Shown piece by piece: positions 1-8,101 of a DNA stretch of 64,000 bases (position 1 is its first letter; each line of letters opens with the position of its first letter). The notes below the pieces were generated by a model, which was not told the origin of the DNA, made no database searches, and saw only the letters and a list, made by a program, of their open reading frames with translations. A program made the translations under genes and the position numbers. The DNA is from Methanosarcina horonobensis HB-1 = JCM 15518 (GTDB lineage Archaea; Halobacteriota; Methanosarcinia; Methanosarcinales; Methanosarcinaceae): contig NZ_CP009516.1 in the NCBI RefSeq assembly GCF_000970285.1, positions 3,203,036 to 3,267,035 of the forward strand. Reading direction: 5' to 3'.

Positions 1-38
1 AAAGAACTCATGTCAAATAAATAACAGGAGGACATATT

Positions 39-182
39 ATGTCAACTGTATTCCACGCAGGATTCATGACATATCTGTTGATTGCAATCATCTTCTTCTT
101 AGCTCTCTGCTTTGTTGCTCCCGATATTGCTGACCAGGTATTAATTGATCTGCACAATCTAGCCTCAGCGGTAAAGGTATGA
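39..182 (+). CDS. small single-span membrane protein, 47 aa
   Basis: Unrecognised. A clear AGGAGG at 27-32 precedes the ATG at spacing 6. The product has one hydrophobic helix (about residues 10-28) followed by an acidic then amphipathic tail ending in AVKV. A T-rich run directly after the stop (190-210) could be a terminator. Small hydrophobic proteins of this kind are common among virion and accessory genes of archaeal elements, but nothing specific supports a role. Confidence 0.55.
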   Translation: MSTVFHAGFMTYLLIAIIFFLALCFVAPDIADQVLIDLHNLASAVKV

Positions 183-387
183 TAAATACCTTTTTTCCTT
201 TTTTTCAATTTTTGAACAATACATAGAGGTCTGAAAATGGCTTCAAAAAAGGGTCTTAGATATTCCCATCTCTTATAAAGAACACACAAGTTTTAAGGTA
301 AAACCTGTGCATTCTTCATGATTTGGTATAATTATGCGGTAATTTTGGCTCAAAAACATCAAAAGTACGCAGGTTTAAATAAAAGCT

Positions 388-1020
388 GTGTATACTTACT
401 TTGGTGATTTTTTGGTAAAATACCCTAAATCAGGTTATGAAAAAGATTCTGAAGCTTTACATTTCTATGTGAAAGATGTAAGAATCCTTACTCCTAAAGA
501 ATATGAAGCATTAAAAGCCACTATTCCAAAAGATCAGCATAAAACAACTTTAGATATTCTTCTAATTACAGGTATGCGCTACGCAGAGCTTTTGAGGCTC
601 TATGATAATCCTGCCTGGTACAATGAGAAAAGAAATATAATTCATCTCCCGGAAGAGGCACAAAAGAAACACAAAAGAAGACAGTTAGAAAGAACTATTC
701 ATCCTTTACCTTCCATGTTCAATTATCTTCTAAAGGACTTCTGGCAGGCCCGTAAACCTCCCTTAGAAAGTACCTGGAATAAGAACCTTCAAAGATGGGC
801 TATGTCTGCAGGCATAAACCCTTATGGTCTTTCTGTAAAGTCAAGTAGAAAAACACTGGAGTCCTGGTTAATTGCTTCAGGGGTTGTTGAGTCTACCGTA
901 TGTTTACGGCAGGGTCATGATTCCTTAACCTCTATGCGTCATTATCAGGGGCTTGCCTTTTCAGATGATGAATTAAGAGACATAAAAAAGCAGCTAATCG
1001 CATGGGGTTTCTCGATATAA
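388..1020 (+). CDS. tyrosine recombinase catalytic domain protein, 210 aa
   Basis: Looks like a compact archaeal tyrosine recombinase lacking the usual N-terminal core-binding domain. Visible landmarks: TGMRYAEL near residue 63 (first catalytic Arg), a basic stretch KKHKRRQLER, SSRKTLESWLIASGV (box II region) and RQGHDSLTSMRHYQGL near residue 180 (His and the candidate nucleophile Tyr). It is unrelated in detail to the two 314-318 residue integrases further right. The start is a GTG with weak SD. It may integrate or resolve element 1, or belong to another element lying left of the window. Confidence 0.75.
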   Translation: MYTYFGDFLVKYPKSGYEKDSEALHFYVKDVRILTPKEYEALKATIPKDQHKTTLDILLITGMRYAELLRLYDNPAWYNEKRNIIHLPEEAQKKHKRRQLERTIHPLPSMFNYLLKDFWQARKPPLESTWNKNLQRWAMSAGINPYGLSVKSSRKTLESWLIASGVVESTVCLRQGHDSLTSMRHYQGLAFSDDELRDIKKQLIAWGFSI

Positions 1021-1108
1021 TCTTAAGTTCTGGAAATTCATTACCAAAATAAGTGTCCGAAAAACTGAACATGAAAAATGCTGACGTCATTTGATTTATA
1101 ACTCAGTA

Positions 1109-1128
1109 ACTCCAATATATATTGGAGT
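1109..1128. promoter_or_regulatory. perfect 20-bp palindrome, operator candidate
   Basis: ACTCCAATATATATTGGAGT reads the same on both strands. It lies 44 bp before the ATG of the small membrane-protein gene at 1172, with the AT-rich centre able to double as a TATA element. A dimeric repressor site is the simplest reading. Confidence 0.45.
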
Positions 1129-1171
1129 CTGATTAATCGAGTGTACTATGAAATAATAGGAGTTTTCAATA

Positions 1172-1327
1172 ATGGGTCTACGGTTAACAGTTGCCATGTT
1201 ATTTTTAATGAGCTTTCTAACATGGCGTTTTTTTGATGTGGCTGGCTATATCTGGCTTGGGTTTGTACTTGGTCAAATATCATATGCTGAGCATTGGGCA
1301 TTTCCGTCCAACATCACTAAAAAGTAA
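1172..1327 (+). CDS. small membrane protein, 51 aa
   Basis: Unrecognised. ATG follows TAGGAG (1156-1161) at about 10 nt. Residues 3-37 are strongly hydrophobic with aromatic positions and probably form one or two short membrane segments; the tail ends in ITKK. It stands alone behind a 20-bp palindrome, so it may be separately regulated. A holin-like or superinfection protein is possible, but there is no sequence proof. Confidence 0.5.
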   Translation: MGLRLTVAMLFLMSFLTWRFFDVAGYIWLGFVLGQISYAEHWAFPSNITKK

Positions 1328-1732
1328 AATAAGGGCATCTTCCTGATTTTAACGTAGATGTACACTAAGAAATAGTTAATTATTTTGAGTAAACGAAATA
1401 GATGAGAAAAGCCATATTCGAGAAGTTTTCCGAGGGTATCATCCCAAGTATTGACCTCAAGACAGTGGATAGTTTCCAAGAAAATATGGGAAGCTCTTGA
1501 GAAGCACTACAAAGGTCGAATCTATTTTTTTGATGAATTGATGTCTTAATTTCAATCTATTTAATCCACCATCGTTATTTCCGCTGTTGTTTTTTTCCGG
1601 GCTTTTTTTCCTGCCTTCTGTTAGTTAGTTACATACATCTTTTATTTCAAACTTTTAAGTAAAATTACTTATTTATCTTATTTCTCTTAATTTATATTCT
1701 CTTTTTATAATCCAATTGATTAATTATTTTTT
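1328..1732. other. intergenic region, promoter side of the coat-like gene
   Basis: No convincing gene. A 32-codon open frame at 1402-1500 has no ribosome site. The last 120 bases are very AT-rich with TATA-like runs (about 1690-1715), which plausibly drive the long operon starting at 1733. Confidence 0.45.
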
Positions 1733-2029
1733 ATGATCTCAAAATTTAAAGAAAAGTTTTCCAGAAAAAACATTAAATCGGTAGCTCTAAAATCTGCCAC
1801 CGCAATATCCGGAGGCATGGCGGTACTCTCTGCCAATGCTTCTGCAGCAATAAACACAACTGCCATTACTGAGGCCATAAGTGCAGTAACCGGTATCCTC
1901 CCGGCTATGGGAGATATGGTCTCTGCTGCAATCGGTCCTATGATGACCATAGGAATTTGTATGTTCTGTCTCAGGTTCTTTGACGATATCCTGGGGGCGA
2001 TAAGCACAGGGCTTCGTTTTGGCCGTTAA
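1733..2029 (+). CDS. candidate major coat protein, signal peptide plus hydrophobic mature part
   Basis: 98 residues. A basic N-terminus (KFKEKFSRKNIK) leads to a Sec-type signal region ending in LSANASAA near residue 37. The mature part is about 60 residues, Ala/Gly/Met-rich and strongly hydrophobic, ending in the basic LRFGR. This layout is that of inovirus major coat proteins: cleaved leader, then a short membrane-spanning helix with a basic tail. It is the first gene of a tight operon with other membrane and secreted proteins. Function is inferred from architecture only. Confidence 0.6.
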   Translation: MISKFKEKFSRKNIKSVALKSATAISGGMAVLSANASAAINTTAITEAISAVTGILPAMGDMVSAAIGPMMTIGICMFCLRFFDDILGAISTGLRFGR

Positions 2030-2043
2030 AAGGGGGGCTTCTC

Positions 2044-2421
2044 TTGAATCCCTCCCGTTTATTTATTCCTCTGCTTCTTCTTTTATTCCTTCCTGGCTCA
2101 GTAATGGCTGCAGATGTTAACGTAACATTCAGCGACCTTAACTTATATCCCTCTCAGGAATTTTCTTTATATCAGGTAACTGAATCAGGCTCTCAGTACC
2201 TCGGCACTTACAACACTACTGACACAGTAACCCTGAATTCAGAGTATGAATACAATATAGTCCTAAAGCCAGGTCCTCTGTCCTGGTTTGATAACCCCTT
2301 AGATAATTTTGATCTCATATGGAACAATGCCCCTAAATCCCTTAACTTTGCAGCTTTCTTCCTGCTGATTGTAGGCGTTCCTCTCCTTACTGTTCGCTTC
2401 CTGTGGTGGGTGATGACGTGA
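2044..2421 (+). CDS. secreted membrane-anchored protein, 125 aa
   Basis: Unrecognised. TTG start, six bases after a GGGGGG Shine-Dalgarno at 2032-2037. An N-terminal signal peptide ending PGSVMAA, a roughly 70-residue beta-type extracellular segment (VTFSDLNLYPSQEFSLYQV) with several N-glycosylation sequons, and a C-terminal membrane helix. The stop overlaps the GTG of the next gene, so the two are probably co-translated. Possibly a minor virion or receptor-binding component. Confidence 0.55.
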   Translation: MNPSRLFIPLLLLLFLPGSVMAADVNVTFSDLNLYPSQEFSLYQVTESGSQYLGTYNTTDTVTLNSEYEYNIVLKPGPLSWFDNPLDNFDLIWNNAPKSLNFAAFFLLIVGVPLLTVRFLWWVMT

Positions 2422-4505
2422 AGACAAAAATAGTAATTTGCTCCTTGCTGTTGCTTTGCCTGCTGGCTGTTCCTGGTTCAGCTTGGGAAATGACAGGTTG
2501 GGGTCACTCAAATGATGAAAGTATGGAAGATGCCTTCGTGCTTGTAACTTCAGGGTGCTCAGTAGGTCTCTATGGACATCAGCAAACGTTTTATATTCCG
2601 GCTATGTCAAAAAATACTCCTAAAGCTTTCGGAATTGAACAGGACTTTCAAGATGGTTATTTGGGTTTCACAGTTCAGGCGTCATATTCGGTGTACACAT
2701 CAAATTGGGATACTGGATGTACTGTTTCTTTGTATAACTCATCAGGTGTTAAGGTTTTAGATAACTTGGGTCCTGGAAGTTATTACACTTATAACAAAGA
2801 CAACCCCATACCGTGCAGGTATGAACTTATAAAAAATGCTTATGGAACTGGATGGGATCTATACAGGAATGGGGTTTTCTTAGATTCAGAAAGTTATCTT
2901 GTTTCGAGTCCAGGCGAAATAACAAAAATAGTTTTAACCTTCAGTTCAGTTAATTCAGGATGCAATATACACGTTTATGATTTATGCACCTCTCCCGCTG
3001 TTGTAGGTTGTGATGAATCATTCGAGACTTTAGACGAATATCAATATTTTACTATCGGTCATCCATTTCCGTCAGATTGTTATTGGTTTGTCAATGTTTA
3101 CAACCCCTCTGGTTCAATAATACAAACAAACAATATTACAATTACAAACATTGAATATTCAATTGAAAATGACCTAATAACAACGGGCGGCACCTATTCT
3201 ATCAGGCTTTTCCAGCATGACAACCTCTCAAATAATAATTATTTCTATGCTTCGCGAATCTTTACATATGATAAACCCTCTGGCTGCTCTATAACTCTAG
3301 ATAAAGAACAGTACGCACCCGGCGACCAAATGCAGATTTTTACCTATATGCCAGCTTATTCTTCTGGGTATAAAGTATCAGTCTCTTACAGGACATCTTC
3401 AGGACTTACAGCTTATACTTATGATGTCACTTCAGCAGATTACACAAAATCGTGGCCTCTTCCTTCTGCAGCTCAGGGAGGTTCCTTTTTTGCATATCTC
3501 AGAGATCCTTATGATAATGTCGTAGCTTACGATTCCTTTTATATCTCTGTTCCGCTTGGGACTACTTCATTAACTCTTGATAAATCGACTTATGAAAAGA
3601 ATGACACCGTAAAAATATCTTATAAGTATCTCCCTGATAATTCTGATATTACTCTCCAGCTTCGTTCAGGCTCAACAAATGTATATACTGAATCATGGAG
3701 GGACCTCTCAGGATCAGGAGTAATATCTTTTAATATCTCTGGAAAGGCAGTAGATTCTATTTATGTAAAAGCTGTTACTCCAGTGGCAGGGGGGACTAAT
3801 ACTCTCCTTGCCGAAGCTTACGCAAAAATCCTTTCCGGAAACGGCTTTATCAGTGGGAAAGTATACGACAGTTCAACAAATTCCCCCATCTCAGGAGCCA
3901 CAATTTATATCGGCGGTTCCTCAGCAGTAACCAACGCTCTTGGATATTACGAAATGACGACCTTAACAGGTACTCAGCCTGTGAGCATCGTCTGTGATGG
4001 ATACAACCAGTATACAGGAAACGTTCAACTTTATTCTCTCTCTACTTCTAAAAACTTCTATCTGGTAAAAACAATATCGACAGGCTCTAACACACTATAC
4101 GGAACCGTAACTGATTATTATACAGGAGCTCCTCTTACTAATGCCTACGTTCAGATAAAAAACGGCTCCACTACTTACAGCATGTTAACTCATTCTAAAA
4201 CAGGTAATTATCTTTTCGATCAGGAAGGATTATCTGGCTCATGGGAAGTCACAGTCACAAAAACAGGATATGACACTCATACCAGGACTGTAACAATATC
4301 AGGAGACACTTACCTTTCAATAAAATTGGTACCTATTAATGGTTCTTCTATCCCTGATGATGATAGTTCTTCTGGATCCTCTGGTAGTTCTACAGACCGC
4401 CCGGGAAGGGAGGCAGCCAGAGAATCAATGAAAGAATTTGAAGCCCTTGCACCTGGACTTATCAGCCTGGTTGTCATCAAAGTCATTAAGGAGCTAATGA
4501 AATGA
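2418..4505 (+). CDS. large secreted surface/adsorption-like protein
   Basis: About 695 residues from the GTG at 2418, which overlaps the upstream stop; further in-frame GTGs at 2403 and 2406 would add up to five residues. Signal peptide (ICSLLLLCLLAVPGSA), then several beta-rich domains with many N-x-S/T sequons. Two carboxypeptidase regulatory-like (CarboxypepD_reg) repeats follow, GKVYDSSTNSPISGATIYI and YGTVTDYYTGAPLTNAYVQI. A Ser-rich linker (DDDSSSGSSGSS) and a weakly hydrophobic tail end the protein. The layout resembles host-adhesion or spike proteins; it fits an adsorption role for element 1. The next gene starts inside its last codons. Confidence 0.65.
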   Translation: MKTKIVICSLLLLCLLAVPGSAWEMTGWGHSNDESMEDAFVLVTSGCSVGLYGHQQTFYIPAMSKNTPKAFGIEQDFQDGYLGFTVQASYSVYTSNWDTGCTVSLYNSSGVKVLDNLGPGSYYTYNKDNPIPCRYELIKNAYGTGWDLYRNGVFLDSESYLVSSPGEITKIVLTFSSVNSGCNIHVYDLCTSPAVVGCDESFETLDEYQYFTIGHPFPSDCYWFVNVYNPSGSIIQTNNITITNIEYSIENDLITTGGTYSIRLFQHDNLSNNNYFYASRIFTYDKPSGCSITLDKEQYAPGDQMQIFTYMPAYSSGYKVSVSYRTSSGLTAYTYDVTSADYTKSWPLPSAAQGGSFFAYLRDPYDNVVAYDSFYISVPLGTTSLTLDKSTYEKNDTVKISYKYLPDNSDITLQLRSGSTNVYTESWRDLSGSGVISFNISGKAVDSIYVKAVTPVAGGTNTLLAEAYAKILSGNGFISGKVYDSSTNSPISGATIYIGGSSAVTNALGYYEMTTLTGTQPVSIVCDGYNQYTGNVQLYSLSTSKNFYLVKTISTGSNTLYGTVTDYYTGAPLTNAYVQIKNGSTTYSMLTHSKTGNYLFDQEGLSGSWEVTVTKTGYDTHTRTVTISGDTYLSIKLVPINGSSIPDDDSSSGSSGSSTDRPGREAARESMKEFEALAPGLISLVVIKVIKELMK

Positions 4506-5458
4506 CTTTTAAGCGTGGCTGTCTTTTCCTGTTTTTTATTTTTATATTTTTCACCGGGACAGCTGCAGCTGTAGAAGAGATTACACAAGAACACATTAAA
4601 TCATTTAGTCTTGAAGCTCCAGAAGGCCTTTCTCTTTCAGGTGTTGAATTATACAACCTGGATCCTAACTCAAATACCTCAATAGTCCTGAATAACTATG
4701 GAGAAATCTATACACTGCAGATAAATTCTACAAAAAACTGGGGGTTCTGGTGGAATTTTGATGTAAGCTTAACAACTCCTAACGGCTCCATAGAACATAA
4801 AACTCTAAAATCAGGCACTCTTACCGCTCTTAATTATGACGTTCATATACAGTATTATTGGCAGGCCTTAAACAGTTCAGTTGAAACTTCTTACTTTGAT
4901 ATTGACCTGTATACCGGGATCCTGCCTCTTGAAGCAACATTACAAGACTATAACCCGACTAAAACAACCCCTCTTCAGTTTTCTCAGGTCTCAGCAACCA
5001 GCACAAGCTATTATGATCTTATATGTTATGCTGTCACTCCTGAAGAGTTCGAAAAACAGCTTAATAATGATCCTCTAGCCCCTCTCACAGAACTTACAGG
5101 GGATTTCTTTTCCTGGTCCTGGAGCATGATCCTATCTTTCGTTGAAAAAATCCCAGGAGTAGGACCTTACTTGGCTTCAGTCCTTGAAATTGCAGCCATC
5201 ACCATTGATTCTATAATCTTCTATTTTGACCTGCTCTTTATCGAGTACCCGGAAACAACTTTCCTGACAATTGAATCTTTTATCCTGGGCTCTGCTTTTT
5301 GCAGGCGGGGGAATTTCTGGACAAAAATAAACCGGGTATGTAATGCACATGTCAAAATTATCGAACTTTTCATTAACCTGGTTGAAGCCGGGGTTAACAT
5401 GATGTCTAAAATTATCAGTGCAGTTGCAGACGCAATAAACGCACTAAAACCAATATGA
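4502..5458 (+). CDS. secreted protein with C-terminal membrane helices, 318 aa
   Basis: Unrecognised. ATG overlaps the preceding stop (ATGA). A signal peptide ends near GTAAAVEE; residues 25-185 look like an extracellular beta domain with several sequons. Residues about 205-315 contain several hydrophobic or amphipathic helices, including WSWSMILSFVEKIPGVGPYL and the C-terminal IIELFINLVEAGVNMMSKI. Probably anchored in the host membrane or virion envelope and made together with the surface protein before it. Confidence 0.55.
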   Translation: MTFKRGCLFLFFIFIFFTGTAAAVEEITQEHIKSFSLEAPEGLSLSGVELYNLDPNSNTSIVLNNYGEIYTLQINSTKNWGFWWNFDVSLTTPNGSIEHKTLKSGTLTALNYDVHIQYYWQALNSSVETSYFDIDLYTGILPLEATLQDYNPTKTTPLQFSQVSATSTSYYDLICYAVTPEEFEKQLNNDPLAPLTELTGDFFSWSWSMILSFVEKIPGVGPYLASVLEIAAITIDSIIFYFDLLFIEYPETTFLTIESFILGSAFCRRGNFWTKINRVCNAHVKIIELFINLVEAGVNMMSKIISAVADAINALKPI

Positions 5459-5467
5459 GGCTATGCT

Positions 5468-5986
5468 ATGTCAGAAACAGAAATGAAAACCGAAGCAACA
5501 ACAGAAACAAAATCAGAGGAAAACAAGTCTTTCCTGCCAAAAAAAATCCGCATTAAAACCTCAAAATTCAGGCGTGGAAAAATAGCCTGGGCTCTTAAAT
5601 TGTTGCCTGGCTCCTCTGAGCTTGAACTCGTAAAAATGAGGCTCATAGATGGCAGGCTCCGGAACTGGCTAGAAAATGAAGACTATGCTTTAGGATCCCC
5701 TGCCATGAAACTCAATGACGGTAAAAACCTGCATGACCTGTATATCCTGGACGCTGCCAAAGGCTGCACAGTCACGACTCACATAGTCAGGGACCCTGAT
5801 AAGTACATGTTAGACAGGGGAGATGGGACAGAAATCCATCTTGGAACAAACCCTTACCTGGTTCAGCAAATAACAGATGCGACAGTCTTACAAAATGCTT
5901 TCAAAATCAAGCCCGATGAAAAAGAAAAGCTAAAATCCATGATTAGCGGGCTTGCTATCGGGGTTCTTATTGGCTTGATGTTTTAA
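5468..5986 (+). CDS. tail-anchored protein, 172 aa
   Basis: Unrecognised. Charged, Glu/Lys-rich N-terminus, a globular middle (LPGSSELELVKMRLIDGRLRN), and a single C-terminal helix (MISGLAIGVLIGLMF) typical of a tail anchor. The globular part should face the cytoplasm. Element 2 carries a protein of similar topology at 20946 that also ends in one glycine-rich helix, so the two may play equivalent parts. Confidence 0.5.
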   Translation: MSETEMKTEATTETKSEENKSFLPKKIRIKTSKFRRGKIAWALKLLPGSSELELVKMRLIDGRLRNWLENEDYALGSPAMKLNDGKNLHDLYILDAAKGCTVTTHIVRDPDKYMLDRGDGTEIHLGTNPYLVQQITDATVLQNAFKIKPDEKEKLKSMISGLAIGVLIGLMF

Positions 5987-5999
5987 GGGGGGATAATTC

Positions 6000-6473
6000 A
6001 CGGATCCGGAAGAAAGAAAAAAGGCCTTACAAACTCAGGTAAGCCAGGATAAAGAGCAGCAAAGAAAACAGGCCTTACACGCTGCAGTTGCAGGAAATAC
6101 AGAAATAGCTTTCAGGATAGCTGCAGGGCAGGGCCTTATAGATCCCCAAACCCCAGGAATGTTTGACCTTTCAGAAGAGCAGATAACGGCTTTTTCCCTG
6201 TATTCAGCAGTTAATGAAAGTATACTCCCTCTTCCTGGAACTATGAAGTTTCTGGATACCTTCTGCAAACACTCAGCTAGTAGGGAACGCCAGGGAAGAA
6301 AAGAACTAGTGGAGCTCGCAACCCCTCACCCTATAAGCCCTCTATTCTGGCCTCGGGGAGATGAAGTTCAAGACTCCAGAACCTCCGGAGGCCTGTTCTC
6401 AAAAATAGGAGGATTATTCAAAAAACCAAAAAGGGGAGAAACTGTAAATGATGCGAAACCCGAACGGCAGTAA
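6000..6473 (+). CDS. hypothetical protein with probable ACG start, about 157 aa
   Basis: Unrecognised soluble protein. The frame is open from just after a TAA at 5994, and no ATG, GTG or TTG occurs before 6159. A GGGGGG at 5987-5992 sits exactly seven bases before an ACG at 6000, and the extra N-terminal 53 residues (TDPEERKKALQTQVSQDKEQ and on) read like a charged coil. The body ends in a Gly/Lys-rich tail (GGLFSKIGGLFKKPKRGE). A start at the ATG 6159 would leave the strong SD unused. The end overlaps the next gene. Confidence 0.45.
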   Translation, partial: TDPEERKKALQTQVSQDKEQQRKQALHAAVAGNTEIAFRIAAGQGLIDPQTPGMFDLSEEQITAFSLYSAVNESILPLPGTMKFLDTFCKHSASRERQGRKELVELATPHPISPLFWPRGDEVQDSRTSGGLFSKIGGLFKKPKRGETVNDAKPERQ

Positions 6474-6855
6474 ACCAGGTCTTCCTTTTCTTCTCGCTGA
6501 AGCTCTACGGTCCTTAATTTACACGGTTGAAGGGTCCCTTCACGGGCGGTTAAACTCCCTTTCTCTTATTTACTCCCTCACAAAAGCCATAACGGACACA
6601 AAACACAAAGGCCAGCTGGAAGATGCGGATAAGAAAATCTATGAAAGCATAAACTCGGACATAGAAGAACTAAGAAACACTTACGAACCTGACATAGACG
6701 TATCAGAAAATGCTCATGCAGCCCTTTTTAAAAGAACAGCCTTCGAAACGACCTTAGATCTGATTCAAACCCGGCTTTTATACATAATTCAAAAATACGA
6801 ATTAATAGACGGCTCCATGATCGGAGAAGTACAGGCTACTAAATGGAGGGATTAA
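6448..6855 (+). CDS. hypothetical alpha-helical protein, 135 aa
   Basis: Unrecognised. Two consecutive ATG codons (6448, 6451) after GGGGAGA; it overlaps the previous gene by 26 bases. The product is soluble and mostly helical, with a coiled segment (KIYESINSDIEELRNTYEP). It lies between membrane-associated virion-type genes and the ATPase and could be a cytoplasmic assembly factor. Confidence 0.45.
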   Translation: MMRNPNGSKPGLPFLLAEALRSLIYTVEGSLHGRLNSLSLIYSLTKAITDTKHKGQLEDADKKIYESINSDIEELRNTYEPDIDVSENAHAALFKRTAFETTLDLIQTRLLYIIQKYELIDGSMIGEVQATKWRD

Positions 6856-6859
6856 AACA

Positions 6860-7009
6860 ATGTTACCAGACACTTTTCAAATGACAAGTGAACTGTTTAC
6901 TAACTATACCTATATCATCTGCGGAATCTCGGCCCTTATAGGTTTTATAATTGGCCGTATGCCTTCCGGATGGTTTAAAAAACAGAAGAAACCGGAAGCG
7001 GAGGGATAA
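6860..7009 (+). CDS. small membrane protein in frame with the downstream ATPase
   Basis: 49 residues. A short polar N-terminus, one transmembrane helix (YIICGISALIGFIIG) and a basic tail (KKQKKPEAEG). It ends in a TAA that is in the same frame as the following ATPase, which has no canonical start. It could therefore be a free membrane anchor, or become the N-terminal membrane domain of the ATPase if the TAA is read through. Inovirus pI/Zot and FtsK-type motors normally carry a membrane segment, which gives the second idea some weight. Confidence 0.5.
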   Translation: MLPDTFQMTSELFTNYTYIICGISALIGFIIGRMPSGWFKKQKKPEAEG

Positions 7010-7012
7010 CTT

Positions 7013-8032
7013 ATATCTCTCTTAGATCTTTCAAATAAGTCCGGATGGGAAAAGGCCTTTTTTAACAACTTCGTTAAGCAACCAGGAGAGCACCTTTTAG
7101 ATGTAGCAATCACTGGCAGCGGTAAAACTAATTTCCTTTACTGGATCGTTGATGCAATTCTGGGAGCTCGGGACAAGCAGGACCCCAAAGACTGGGAAAC
7201 TGTTGTCTGGTTTGACCGGGGAAAAAGCTCAGAGATTCTGCAGCTGTGCCGGATGTCTCCCTGCAGGATAATAGTACCTGAGTCCTGCAATGTTAAGACG
7301 GAGTTCTTTGACCCGGATAACCAGTTTGATATTGAGATAGTCAAATTCTCAAACTATACCGATATGTGGCACCTGCTGGACAGGGACAGGATAAACATTA
7401 TCTCGGTATTTCCTTACCTCTCAGATCCGGCTCTCGTAGGTCCTACTACAGCTAAAATCTTTAAGGTCCTGGTCCGGGAAGCAAAAAAATACAATATCAT
7501 ACCAAAGAACACAACAAAAGGAAACAGGTCCCCGCCAATAGCTCTGTTTATTGACGAACTGCATAACATAGCCCCTAGCAGAGGGCAAGGCCTTGCAGAT
7601 CAGGACGGAGCAGGGGCAATTATACAGCTGAATGCAGAACAGTTAAGGAGCCGTAAAATCCGTTTGATAGGCAGTACTCATGGCTGGCGAAAACTGCGAC
7701 CTGGTCTCAGGGTTTCTTTTCAATGGCTTGTAATCCAGAGGGGGGCGAATTTTCCAAGCGCAGAGCAGCCAAAACTAAGCAGGTTTAACAGGGAGTTTGA
7801 AAAACTTCAGCCAGGATGGGCTATGATTGTGTTTCCTAACAGGGTATTCACGGATAAAATAAAACTCCCATTTTATGGCAGGCCTGACGAGTCAATAGGT
7901 TATGTATGGTACATAGGGGAAATACACGCAAAAAAGCGTAAACCATCAACCAACAAAACTGATATCTCAGAACTAGCTGCAGTAATTGCTGAAGCAATAA
8001 GAGCAGGCGGGCAATCTAATGCCGTTATTTAA
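7013..8032 (+). CDS. HerA/FtsK-like P-loop ATPase, probable AUA start
   Basis: About 339 residues. Walker A is ITGSGKT near residues 33-40 and Walker B is ALFIDELHN near 177-185; the middle and C-terminus resemble DNA-pumping or virion-assembly ATPases of archaeal elements. The first ATG in frame (7253) lies after Walker A, and there is no ATG, GTG or TTG between the in-frame TAA at 7007 and that point. An ATA at 7013 lies seven bases after GGAGGG (7000-7005), the spacing used by neighbouring genes. A start there, or read-through of the TAA, is required for a working enzyme. Confidence 0.7.
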   Translation: MSLLDLSNKSGWEKAFFNNFVKQPGEHLLDVAITGSGKTNFLYWIVDAILGARDKQDPKDWETVVWFDRGKSSEILQLCRMSPCRIIVPESCNVKTEFFDPDNQFDIEIVKFSNYTDMWHLLDRDRINIISVFPYLSDPALVGPTTAKIFKVLVREAKKYNIIPKNTTKGNRSPPIALFIDELHNIAPSRGQGLADQDGAGAIIQLNAEQLRSRKIRLIGSTHGWRKLRPGLRVSFQWLVIQRGANFPSAEQPKLSRFNREFEKLQPGWAMIVFPNRVFTDKIKLPFYGRPDESIGYVWYIGEIHAKKRKPSTNKTDISELAAVIAEAIRAGGQSNAVI

Positions 8033-8101
8033 TCTATCCTAGACTCAAAGCAACTTATACATTTAAATACTCTATTCTCTTTTTTATCTTGGGAGGGTAG
8101 T

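Noticed and set aside
39-182. Subunit of methyltransferase Mtr (MtrF/MtrG-like)
   Set aside because: Size and single helix are suggestive, but conserved motifs are absent and no mtr neighbours exist.
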